The notes under the pieces were generated by a model. It ran no database searches. It saw only the letters and a list, made by a program, of their open reading frames with translations, and was not told the DNA's origin. The translations under genes and the position numbers were made by a program. Of a stretch of 64,000 bases of DNA, positions 31,667-54,652 are shown in pieces. Numbering within the stretch: the stretch's first letter is position 1; every line of letters starts with the position of its first letter. This stretch comes from Ophiodon elongatus (Eukaryota > Chordata > Actinopteri > Perciformes > Hexagrammidae), in contig JACSYO010002159.1 of the NCBI GenBank assembly GCA_016806645.1, positions 11,860,827 through 11,924,826 on the forward strand, written 5' to 3'.

Positions 31667-34280
31667 GCGAGATGGGGTTCTAATAAAGTCTGCTGCTGAT
31701 CCCACAGGTGGCCCCATGGCTCCAGCTGTGACGGCGGTAAATAGACATGGGATCTAAGTGTTTGCTGTGGCAACACGTGAGAGCAGCGAGGTGGCTGAGC
31801 GCAGCATGGAGCCTCCCGTCCCTCTGATCAGTGATGCTCCGACATCAAACAAACACATTTGCTGCTGTGCAAAAGGAACGACACCTGAGACGCCTCACAC
31901 ACACATCCCGTTTCCATCCATCCACGGAGAGGATAGAAAACACAGTGGAGGCATCTTTTCCCTACATTATGTCTCATTTAGTGCTGAATGGCTTGCATTT
32001 ATTTGCTCCCTTTCTTCCCCGTTAGTGACGGGGAAGCACGTACACAGATGGGTGGGGGGGGGGACGAGGGGAGGCTCTGGTTAGTCACGACTCCTCTGCC
32101 CAGCAAATAAGCATGAGCAACAGGGCGAATGTCTGTCCCCTGCCTCCCTCCTCTCCCAGACTTCAGCATGCCACAGACCTGGTTGCCAAGGTAACCTCTT
32201 CTGTTGATGGGTTCACCACTACCTAACAATAAAGGCAAATTAAGAAGGGCGAGTGGCTCGAATAGCGTTTGTCCTTTTCAAAGAGGGTTACAACGACACA
32301 GAGAAAAGATGTGGGAGACATCTTTTACACTTTTCCCTGAATATCAGCAACTGTAAAATAAATAAATAACACCAGCAGAGAAGCTTTTCTCAGGGAGATT
32401 TTTTTCTTTAATTTCCAAAGAATATGGTAGCATATTTTTGCTGTTCTTATAAACTTGAGAGATTGTGTCTATCTTAATACTGTAACCATGCAAATCCTTA
32501 AACAGAGATAATCAACATATCTTAATGGAGATCCATTATTTCCTCTGGATTTTGTGTGCTATCCTTCTTCTCTGTGTTCTGTACGATTAAAAGAAATATT
32601 GAAATGATGGAAAATATTCAATCTTGATTAATTTATGTGATCTGATTATCGATCTTTCTTGTAAAGACATAATAATTCAGTTTATCCTGCCTATTTGCAA
32701 TTACAAAATAATGACGAGCGAACGAAAAGCAACAAAAGTTAAACGTGACATCTTTTGCCATGACAATTTCTTTTGTTTTTAGCCAATAGCAGAACAGTAT
32801 TTGAGGCAAGAGGGCTTCCTCTCCTTAAATCCCCAAGTATTATGATTTGTGGGCACATAAACACCCACAAGACCATAACTTGTGAGGACAAACCCAAAAT
32901 AAAAGAATCATATCCTCCACATCATCATTACAAAAACGTGCGTTTGAGTGTCTCTCTCTCTCTCTCCGTATGTGATGTTTGTCAGACCACCATCGATACA
33001 CAAGTTGCCTTTAAAAAGAAGTCGGCATCAATTTACCTTCGCAGGGAGTCCGAGACCAGCAGAGAGCAGGAGGCATAGAGAGCAGACGGTGTCTGAGAAG
33101 GAGTCCGTGTGGGCGGGTTGAGAAACGTTGCATCTGTGCACACATGCAGAGCGTTGACACTAACATCTGCTCCATCTGTTGCCCATTCCACTACAGCACA
33201 GACTCCACGGTGACAGAGAGAGGGCCATGCTACAACATGTGCTGGGTGAAACAGGTGAGGGGTCTGCTCAGCTTGAAAGACATATTCTGGATGGTGAATA
33301 AATATGTAACCAGTGCAGTTGGGAAAAAAAAGGCTAATTAACTTGTGACTTGATCACCTTTTATTTAACTACACTTGACTAAAGAAAGAAAGACACCTCC
33401 TGTCATCTGCATTCACATCCCTCTCCTTGAGTCAGTGGAGATACAAAGACTGAGACACACACACACGTCCTTCAAGAAATAAAGAAAGCCGTCGCATCTA
33501 ATGTAACACTCAGCTCAACTTGGCACTCGCACCTCAATGTGGCAAATAAAAATCTCGAGCAAGAGCTTGTGCAAAGCATATACTGAGCCGGAGTCACAAT
33601 ATGCAGCATGTAAAAACCCAGAAGACATATAACCTTCATCTGAAAAATAAATGTACTCTTGATGATGATGGATAGATCTAAGTGAAAAGCCAACAATAAG
33701 GAGCTGTAAAGAAAATAAGAAGACTATTGAGAGAAATGTTTTATTTTTAATAAATCGTCTGCAAGAGTCAGAACTCAAGCAACACTTGTAGTATCAAGAA
33801 TAATTTAACTGTGGACCGAAGCTGGGCTTAATCCCCTCGGACTAAGCAACGAATGTGATTGGTCAAATGCAACAGGACCACATAACAAACTCATCCATAG
33901 CCATACATGCGTGAATGTCATTGTGCTCAGCACACTATGAGGTCACTATTGGACGTGGTCTTCACACTGTGACTTTGTTATTGGATGGCTGCCGTGCATG
34001 TTTGTATTTGGTTGGATGCCTCCATCTTTTTCTTCTTTGAATATCTTATGATGACCCACAACCCAAAATGTAACAGTCTCACCTTAAATTATTTCTGGAT
34101 TGTAGATGTGTTGCTAGAGTTCGACCCTTTAAAACATTTTTCACTTTTCAATGCACTTTGCAAGTCAGGGACGTTGGGCCAGAAACACCCACTCTACTCT
34201 AAACGTGCTGCGACACATAATCAAGCAAGATGCAGCTATCGCATCTCCAGTTTTCTGGAAAAACTCACTGAAAAATCTCA

Positions 34281-34591
34281 GTGACTGTGGTGGCTCAGCT
34301 GCGGGGGGGGGCTCAGGGAACGGTGTCAGGAAGAGGCCTAATTGGCCTCAGCTGGTCTGGGTTTGGCAGATTGGGTTTGCTCCCCTATATGAATCCCAGT
34401 AGAGACGAAGGAGAAGGGGGGGGGGAGAGCAGGTACACAAGCTGCCAGAGCGTCTGACCGACGGGGTGCGACGCGTGAACGAGCCAGGGCTCTCAATAAA
34501 AACTGTTACTCACAAGACCAAGCTTTGAAGCGTCTTCTGTTCTGGGGGGCGGGGGGGAACTCACTGGGTAACACCTACCTGTTACAGTGAC
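34281..34591 (+). mobile_element. solo LTR with 5-bp target-site duplication
   Basis: A 301-bp segment (34,286-34,586) begins TGTGG and ends TTACA. It is flanked by the direct repeat GTGAC (34,281-34,285 and 34,587-34,591). Inside are a TATA-like CTATATGAAT at about 34,385 and an AATAAA at 34,495-34,500 in the expected U3-R order. No internal retrotransposon region or second LTR is present, so this is a recombined solo copy. Superfamily (Gypsy or retrovirus-like) unresolved. Confidence 0.8.
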
Positions 34592-36156
34592 ATTTCTACA
34601 TCTGCTTTCAACGCAAACCGAACCCCAACTGTCACTATTTGCAGCCATAAGAACGCACTCTTCAAACAGAAAATAAAAAGGGAGCGAGGACAGATCAAAG
34701 CCTCGGTTGTTGAGACTGGTTGGAGCTAAGTCTTGGGTAAAGGCGTTAATTGTGTGTGTGACTGTATCCTGTGAAGTGAAAGGAGTAATTTAACTCTGCT
34801 ACTTGTTTGTTGTGGCACAATGATTTAATAAGATTCATGGAGGCATAAAAAACGGTCTGAATTTATTATCCTCTCAAATCCAGATCCTATCCCTGCATTT
34901 CAGTTTATTCAGCTCAGACGCTCCTCGGCGGTCCGTTACCATCAAAGGTTGAATCGTTATACCGTTATACTCGGGCTGTTAACTGAGGTTGATGCTGCGG
35001 CTGCTCTGTGCCGGTGTCTGATTCATCACAGTTCTCCCACATCACACCGAGCAAACGTGCACAGATGGAGACGGAGAGGATGGAGCCGCTGATGCCACTA
35101 ACTGTCGGTGTCACTGTGGAGCATCGTTCACAAACGCTGACTAAACCATCAGCTCAGCAACGATCAGGAGGAATTTTATGGCTCTACAATGAGATCTATA
35201 GTATACATAATGTGGAAACCTGTAGAGGCCATTTATAGACAGGAATACATGATACGTTAACTTATACTACTTGTTATTGAATTTAAAACCGTTACAGAGC
35301 TACAGAGAATCATATATCTCGCGAGTTCATAAAGTTGATCCATACCCATTGCCTCTCCTGCTTGCTTGTATCAGCTACATTGATATTTAAAAAAAAGAAT
35401 TCCCAATAATGTTCAAAGAGGTTTCTTAAAATAACTTTGTCTCGGCTTCAATGACAATTTTTTCTTATAATTATTAAAGTTTGATTAGTTAAGTTTATGA
35501 GCAGTTGTTGATTTCCAGAGAAATGTTCTTGAATATAACTGCTCAAGTAAATGTATGAATGCAAACTTTATCCACCATATATGTTGAATTGTATGACTGC
35601 AATTGCATTGACTGAAGGACTATCTGATTATAATTTTAAGTAACTGGAAATAATTAATTAGAAAGGTACCAGTTGAACAGTCTCTGCTTTCCTTATAATT
35701 AGTCAATAACTACAGCGTTCTTTACACAAGACTTCATATTTATTTACAGTTAATCTTGAGTAAATTATGGGAAACTATAAGGGCTGTGTAATGGGCCTGT
35801 ATAAAGTGTTACCAGACATGTTTGTCAAAGTACGGCCAATTCAGTGCAAGTAAAAACATCAGCATATGCATCTTTTTTTTTTTTTTCCATAAACATTTTA
35901 TGACAGGAGAAATAAATACATCCTCATTTAGCATGAGCCCCTGTTCTTCTGACAGAGAATTATATGAGATTTGCCATTTTAATACATTTTAGACAAAACA
36001 GACCGTACAAATGTTACAAAATTTCAAAAAGGAGCAGCAACGATCTGAACCTCTAACATAACACAAGCTTACAATGTTACAAGATAAAAAAAAAACAAAA
36101 AAAAACATGAATCACTAACCACAATGCATTCTCCTCCGTGGTCAAATGAAAGGTCC
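34592..36156. other. tada2a: intergenic and probable tada2a 3' UTR
   Basis: No other gene seen. The part nearest 36,156 is the presumed 3' UTR of tada2a. An ATTAAA hexamer on the minus strand is at 35,978-35,983, and a 14-T run (A-run on the minus strand) is near 35,873-35,886. Confidence 0.5.
35978..35983 (-). terminator. tada2a: candidate polyadenylation signal ATTAAA for tada2a
   Basis: The common variant hexamer, about 175 bp below the stop. No AATAAA is closer. Confidence 0.4.
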
Positions 36157-47412
<11,256 letters not shown>

Positions 47413-49279
47413 AAGACAACAGTGTTAACAAAACTAATACCACAATGAATGTTTTTCTTTTTCTTCTTCTTCTTCTTCTTTGAGGTTAAAGGTAGCTGAT
47501 GTCCTCAGTGTCACATCACTGCCACCTTCTGGAGGATGTGAAGTGTGCCCTTCAGATCACTGGGTCCTATATTCTTAATTTAGTCCTCATCTTGCTTTTC
47601 TACTTCTTCCACTACTTCTCCTCACAGTACCCACTCCATTTGAATGTAAATCTCCTGATCCCAGGGTAGTGGCCACTATCTATTTACCCTTATTTCACAT
47701 AATAAGTCAAGTTTCTTTCTTTTTAAAATGGTCATATTCATAATTCATAATAGTATAAGATTTATCACGTTATATCCTACTTTTACCTGTCTCTCAGGCT
47801 ACATCCACATTACTACATTTCCGCTTTGAAAGGTATATCTTTTGCTGTGTTTATGCCTAGTGTCTACACTACTCTGGAGTTTTAGAGCACCTAAAATGAA
47901 ATAGTTTGTCTAGTCGATGTGTTCTGTTTTTTTTTTTTTCATCATTCAGGAGAAAGCAGTTTGTTAGCCTCGGTTGCAGTGTGACAGTCCTTTATTAAAG
48001 TAGGATTCAATCAAATTACCTTTGGCCCTGATGTTAAAATAGGAAATGCTGTGTGCGTTTTAAATGCTTTTGTTCTGTGTTTTAGTATATTTAGAAAAAG
48101 TAACAAAAAGGTTCCAAAAAACATGAACTTACAAAACAGAACATTTTAATTGAATTGTGTGAAGTTTATTATGTCTATCTTAATTCAATGAATAAAGGGA
48201 CGGTGGCCTTTCTCCGTTCTACCACAAGGTGTTGATCTTGCACTGTTTCTGTTAAGAAAACAATAAACGCCTTGAAAGTCTCTCTTTGTCTTTCTCTGAG
48301 CTCAGACAACCACCTGAGCCTTGTCCAGGCCAATGTATGTTGAGTTGAATAATGCACAAACAGATTTGTTTTCAACCTTCTGAAATCCACCCCAGTACAG
48401 AATGACTTGCCCTGAAAACAGCTCACGCTAATGCAATAAATATCTATGATTCCTGATATTTCCCAGTGCCTTCGTGTGTCCAGCTTTGGGCCCTGAATCA
48501 AATACAACTCCTTCTACTGCACATCAGGGGACCTGTCAAAACAATAATATAAAAGCCTTGATACATAAACCTTCAACTCTGCTGGCCTCAAAACCACTCC
48601 AAATAAGTAAGAAAGTATGTTTTTATTTGTATGATTTGAATGAAATTACCTTTTGATTCAGTAGAGATGCGACAATTGCAGCTAGCTGGAAACCATCTGA
48701 TATGACATGACAAGTAATGGTAATGTTAAACTCGGCCTATCACTTTACAACCAAAGGTGCAACTTATTAAACTTAGGGGGGGATTGTATTATAACTGATG
48801 CCAAAAAATGTGAAACATACTCTTTATTTTTTGCAAATAATCTTAGTAAGAGCTGAAAAAAGGGGGCAGAGTGTGGCTACTAAACCGCAGATGCTCTCCT
48901 CTCGTCGTTTTACCCCGAGCCATCTCTGTGAGGACGATCTTCAGTGACAAGTGCGTTCGGATGCAGCGTACCCTGCGTCCCGTCTCCTGACCCTCCAGGG
49001 TTGCCTTAGACCTCTGGGGACAGTCTCAGTCATCATGCCCTGAGCAACACAGATCCATGAGTAACGACAAAGCGGCCTCCCGACAGACTGCGCACAATAA
49101 AGAAACGGTTGTACTTTCCCTCTCGGTGGAAATTCCATCTATCTGCCAGAACGCTGTTTGTTTAACAATCCTGTGGGAACGTTATGATTTATTTATCTTG
49201 AAAAGAGGAACTTCTCTTTTTGTGTGTGTGACAGTTTCACCTTGAACGGCCCTCCCTGATACTCACAACAACATTTAAA
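47413..49279. other. tada2a 5' flank, no gene seen
   Basis: Should include the tada2a promoter and 5' UTR. No TATA box or CpG-dense stretch is obvious. A stretch at 47,800-47,900 (CTACATCCACATTACTACAT) resembles a fish MITE. The 48,175-48,507 minus frame is unassigned. Confidence 0.5.
47452..47480. repeat. tada2a: TTC/GAA tract just upstream of tada2a start
   Basis: TTC units on the + strand (GAA on the tada2a strand) 40-68 bp before the ATG, so in the 5' UTR or core promoter. Confidence 0.85.
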
Positions 49280-49770
49280 CATGAAAATGTGACGAACACC
49301 CAAACATTAATCCCCTTTTGAGATTTCTGAATATCTCAATCCCAAATATTGGGCGTCGAAATGCAGCTATAACACTCTGCTCTCCTGAGAAGACAAGAAG
49401 ACTTTGCACCCTGGCTGCAGGGATTTGCTCCCATTCAGTCACAAGAGCATTAGTGAAGTCCAACACTGATGTTGGGCGATAAGGCCTGGCTCTGCTTTCA
49501 ATGTTCCAGTTCATCCTGAAGGTGTTGGATGGGTGTTGAGTCAGACCAGTAAAGTTCTTCTACAGAAAGCTCCTTAAAGAAAACCATCTATTGGCTTTGT
49601 CATGTTGAAACATGAACGGGTCTTCACCAAACTGTTGCCACAAAGTTGGAAGCATGCTGTTGTCTAAAATATCATTGTATTCTGCAGCATTAAGATTTCC
49701 CTGAATTGGAACTAAGGGGTCCAGACCAAAGGTGCGTACACAGTGGGTTAATAAAATTCCCGATAAGGTG
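49280..49770 (-). pseudogene. Tc1/mariner transposase fossil
   Basis: The minus strand encodes in two frames the DDE-domain text of a fish Tc1-like transposase: LNAAEYNDILDNSMLPTLWQ, then QFGEDPFMFQHD; a frameshift; VEELYWSDSTPIQHLQDELE; another shift; and RARPYRPTSVLDFTNALVTE with EWEQIPAAR. About 40 bases appear missing after the FQHD motif. The third catalytic acid, normally in a NPIE motif, is read as PIQ here. Stops and shifts make it dead. The N-terminal half and terminal repeats were not found. Confidence 0.85.
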
Positions 49771-52632
49771 GTGTTCTGTAGCGGCAGTAGTCTAAAATGC
49801 ATACGACATTATGTGATCTTTATGCCCCTGATTCAAATCCGAGGACCCGTCAATCTCTACCGTTAACAATATAAAAAAGGTAAAAATGCCAAATATAATC
49901 TGGAAATAATTGCTTGGAAGCTGATGTTTGCTGCAGACCAATTTGTACGAGGACAGTACTGTAGCCTCTATATGGATTTAATAAAACACAATTCTCACCG
50001 CCAGCCAATTTGAAGTGCCAGGGTCAGCATATGTGGGAGCATACTGTTTAAAATCACATCTTGGCAGTGAATGCGGGCAGACTCCATTATCAACATGGAG
50101 ACTAACAAAGAAAATAATGTCAGCCTCACAGAGTGACATGTGCGCTCCCTTACGACGGCCCCTGCTGCAGCATCACTGCCTGTGGGCAGACAACCTGCTG
50201 TCTCTCGAGCCACATGCCACCCCCCGCCTACCCACAGTGCCTCTCTCTCCAATGCCGTCACTGCCAGAGTAAAAGCCCTGAAAGGCCAAGCAAACCCCCA
50301 GCCTGCAGGCCTCACACTGCTAATGTGGATCAAAGACTGAGAGCCCTGGGGTTTCTCTGCTATAGACGTGTGCCAGATTATACACCGGCCAAACAAACTC
50401 ACACCCCCACCCCATTACATCCTTAAAAACTCCCCCAGTCTCTGCCCACTCCTTTGCCTCTTACCAAAGCACTTCCCAGCTGCTGTGATTTGAATATGAG
50501 GGCCCCTCTGAAGAAAAGAGGGCATCTGGCACACGCCTTAGAGGCGAAGAAAAAGTGTTAAACTGCTCCTGTCATGGAAATGTTCTGAAACAAGATTAAG
50601 CCTCTTTAAAAAGGCAAAGAGGCAAAATGGACACAAGCCCTTAAATAAGTTCAGACAAAAGGCAACATGGGGAGACACCTGGATAACGTCGATATCCTCA
50701 CAATCGAGTGGTTGCTTGGAGTCGTCGTACACATTGAGAGCTTTGCTTTGTAAATTGGATTTGTGAGTAAAGTTCAGCACAGAATATTATATTTATTTAG
50801 TTATAAATTAAGAACACGTGAGTGGTAATTTGGGTCATTACTCTCTAAAGGAGGCTTTCACAGTTATTAGACTACCTGCCCCCATGCTCATTAACATACA
50901 GTTGCTGTGTTCACAGGAAAATGTCCACTTACTTAATAGAAATACTTCATCGAGAAAATCAGGTCTGTTTTGTTTTTACAGTAAGTGTCCAGGTAAGGCA
51001 TTTTATTAGGTCTACTGATTATTATTATATATATATTATAAAATATATGTATTACTGTTCACACATTAAATTGATAAACAATTAAATGGGTTTCAAGTGA
51101 AGGTAATTCACAATGAAGTCAATACAAAATGCATGACACCTTATGTTAAAAACTTGTTTGTAACTCCATAAACAGCACAAATACTTTTTTTTTTCTCTTT
51201 TGATTTTGATTGAATCCATTTTTTTTCAGTAAATTGTCTTACGTATTAGAACATATTACATTAAGATGGTGTGGTGCAATGTTAGATTTTATGTCTGTAA
51301 CTTTTAATATGAGTTATTCTATATAATTTCCTAATATGTCCCTCCTACACAGCTGCAGACGGCATAGATGAAAGCCCTGCAATGCCTTACATAAGAGCAT
51401 TTTGACAATTAGGTGTGGAGTTTACAGACAATGCAGCAACCCTCCATTTATAAAGGGGCTCTCCACCTCCCACTTGGTGCTCAATGATAGTGCCTAAAAA
51501 CAAGCAGACATGTAATTAAACCCAAATTAACATGATAGAACACAAGATGCTATTGAGTTTCATTATGGGAATAGTAGGATCCAGAGGTTTTGGAGCTTAA
51601 CCCGAACTAGAGACTAAATGTCGGGTTGATTGGACCATTTTTTTTTTTGTGCAAGACTAAATCACATCAGTATTTCTTAAATATGTGGTATGTATCCTGG
51701 TTTAGTTCAGGGAATAAAATTGAACCCATGACTTTTTTTTTACCTTTGGTGAGCCTTGTTTCCTCCATCTCAATTGTGACACAACTGGCATGAAGTTACA
51801 TTTTATTACCGCTTGCAGGGTTTACAATCAGTTGAGATTCTGCTGTTAATCATAAACTAATCTTTGCTATATGAGAAGATGTTTATGATACCAAATCAAA
51901 CGTGAGTCACACAGACAAGTTAACATACTATTAAAGTCTTACATGGTGACTCAGGGCAGAACTATGTGTCTTTAAACATAAAGCTCATGGGTTGAGGAAA
52001 CTCTAGATAAGTATCACATTTTTGGCATTGTGAGACGCGGCTCTTGTACACATTTGCTTTCATCCAGGTTTTGTAATAAGTGGAGGGTTTTCATTTGGGT
52101 TCAAATGGCTCTTGAAATGCAGCACTAGACACTGCTGATTTTTACGCAAGCACAAGCCGTGAGGTGTTGAAGAAATTAAGATGACTCTGCATTAAGTGTT
52201 ATATAAATGTCAATCACAATCCACAATGACTTCCCTCCATATCTGCAAAGTACTCAAGCAGTGTTAGATGTGAATACATTAATGAAAACAGATGCTTCCC
52301 ACACAAATTTGTCATCAGTTTATTTCTGCTGAACGAGAGATTCCCACTACATATGTTCCTCCTCTCCGTGAGCTCGGTGGACATCCTCTCCCCACGGCCA
52401 AGGTAACACCGAGGAATCAGCACAGCGAGAGTTTAGGGAGGTCGACAAGTGGGTGTGGAATGCAAGTGTTTCCCACGCGGCGTATATCGACACACAAGCC
52501 CTGATAAAACATGTGTCAGCCCTCAGCACAGCAAACTTCAAATCCACAAAGTCTACTTGGAAGTTTTGTCCAAAGGGTAATAGCGTTTGAGGAGCCGTCG
52601 GGTTAATTCAAACACTCTGGGGAGAAGGAACA
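49771..52632. other. intergenic, no gene seen
   Basis: The frames at 49,995-50,426 overlap on both strands of a GC-richer patch, with no recognisable product. The rest is AT-rich. Confidence 0.6.
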
Positions 52633-52802
52633 CAGTGGTGGAGGAAGTACTCAGATCTTTTACTTAAATCAAGTTAATAAAATACATCAATGCAAGTAAA
52701 AAAAAGTCCTGCATTCAAAATACCACTCAAGAGGCAGTAGCCAAATGTACTTTAAGTATCAAAAGTACAACATTCCCCTTCAATGTTGAGTAGAAGTACC
52801 AC
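52633..52802 (+). mobile_element. hAT-like non-autonomous repeat, plus orientation
   Basis: Starts CAGTGGTGGAGGAAGTACTC and continues with AAAGTCCTGCATTCAAAAT and TTTAAGTATCAAAAGTAC. Same family as the minus-orientation copy at 28,500-28,840; 3'-truncated. Confidence 0.65.
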
Positions 52803-54379
52803 CACAGCAGGAAAAATATAGATGTGGCCAGAGTGGGAAATGTCGAGACTATGTACCCCACTGAGGCCGAGCTGTGGATGGAAAAAGAACTCCCCATGTG
52901 AACCGCACCGTGTTTCCTATGTACCTCTTACGGCAGAGCGGCTCTACCACAACACTGTCAGAACACATCAGCTGCTGGAGCCTTGATAGTTTCCACACTC
53001 GGGCTCTCCCAGTGGCGCCCTGGAGAGACACCACAGCCCTGTTGCTTTAGTCCTGCTCCTAGCAGCCCGTTCAGCCTGCCTGGGTCTCAGCACATTGCAG
53101 AGGGTTCCCTAACACAATATGCCCCTCGGCTTGATCTAGGGGAAGAATGGTGATGTGCATTATGCATTATCTATGGTGGGGTTTCGGAGAATGGACAGAA
53201 ATAACAGTGAGGGTTCACACAGGACAATGTAAAAAGTTTTTTTTTTTATAAAAGGCTGATCTGTTGTAGCTGGAGCATAAATGCCCTTGAGCTCTAGAGC
53301 TTCTATGAGAAGAATAATATCCTCAGAGCGTGACCGGATGACCTCATTGGATACTAAAGAGGGCGTCAGGTTAATCTATAATGTCTTCTTTCTACAGGGT
53401 GGCTAAAAATGTGTCACGTCATCACTAGATTCTCCTCTCACAGTGGTATGCAGCATGTCAGTAGAGTGAAAGTATTCCTGGTTTTCACCTGCTCTTTTAG
53501 ATGTGAACGTGTTCTGAACTGAGCAATGAAAGTCCATCAGGGTCAGAGCAGGAATGCAATGACAACAGCATGAGAGAGACAGAGAGATATAGACACATGC
53601 ATGTTGGTGAGACATCACCAGTCTTGCCACACAACCACCAGTTTAGGGTTACGGCCTGTCTGCTTTCCACTACAGCAGAAACATATATATCTATAAACGC
53701 TGCCTGGGTGTCTGTGGCTTTTCTGTGGGACCAGATCACTGGAGGGGGTTAGCCAGCTGTTGGGTGGGGGATTTTGACGTTTCTTTGCCCATTTAACAGT
53801 TCACAAGAGTGCGGAATGTGCTGTTGACAGTCTGATTGTGATCAATGGACCCAGTGTAACGACACCAAACAGCAGAGGGACACAGATGACATGCTGTTGC
53901 CAACTCGCAGACATCACAGCCCAGAGACGGGCAAATGGGTTAAATTTACAAGTACATATTTAAGTCACTTCCCAGGAAGTGACTTAAATCTAAAAAGGAT
54001 GTTTTGGAAAGAAACTAAATATGATTTTTGTGCTAAATTCTTAAAGAAAACACGCCAAATGCTCTGTTGTTTTGTGTGCTTTTTTAGGGCTTCAAATAAT
54101 GGTGTTCTTTTTCTGGTATTGATTTAGTCTAAAGTAAAAGAATAGTAAAGATGCCTGTCATAAATTCTCAGTGCTCTTCAACTCTTTTTTAATATGAAAA
54201 ACAAAAACAGATCTGGAAACACATAATGCCTGGGATTTGGCCGTAACGTCCTGTTTTCCACTTTTAAGTGGCTCTAAAGTTGGAAAAATAATGTTATTCC
54301 ACACTATCTGGCAGACTCATGTGTATTTTCTCCGCTTGTTGTGACTCTACATTGAAACTATATGATGTTACAGAGTGAA
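52803..54379. other. intergenic, no gene seen
   Basis: Contains a 32-nt palindrome at 53,958-53,989. The overlapping frames near 53,403-53,752 are unassigned. Confidence 0.6.
53958..53989. repeat. near-perfect 32-nt palindrome
   Basis: Arms ATTTAAGTCACTTCC and GGAAGTGACTTAAAT are exact reverse complements (15 bp) with a 2-base spacer. Each arm holds an ETS-type GGAAGTG core. Confidence 0.95.
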
Positions 54380-54652
54380 TATTCAAAGGCTGCAACTTTA
54401 CTGTTTTGGTTCACACTTGGTTTCTTATTGTTTTTGGCAAAAGCAGGAAGCGGTTTCAGCAAAAAAAGCTCTAAAAACCCACTGTACACTACCCACTCAG
54501 CACCAATCGGCAGACAAACAGTTACCAACAAGCCAGTGAACATATTGAGCATTTAGCAGTTAAAGAGACAGATATTTCCCAAAGCAGCTGATAGAAACCA
54601 AAAGCAGAGCTGAAAGAGAATGAAGAGTGGACTTACATTCATCAGGTGCAAA
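54380..54652. mobile_element. internal fragment of the foldback MITE family
   Basis: GCTCTAAAAACCCACTGTAC, AACATATTGAGCATTTAGCA, AGATATTTCCC and TTACATTCATCAGGTGCAAA parallel 39,210-39,390 in the same order. Confidence 0.65.

Larger units (their letters stand above)
28841..34285. other. intergenic between dusp14 and tada2a, no gene seen
   Basis: Holds the CT tract, a purine-rich GGA/GGAA tract (31,624-31,666) and an isolated exon-like segment at 33,197-33,254. The overlapping frames near 31,274-31,776 have no recognisable product. Confidence 0.6.

Noticed and set aside
31274..31776. Overlapping 147-, 100- and 79-codon frames near 31.5 kb as a gene
   Set aside because: They overlap on both strands of a GGA-rich tract, have low-complexity Pro/Ser content and match no family.
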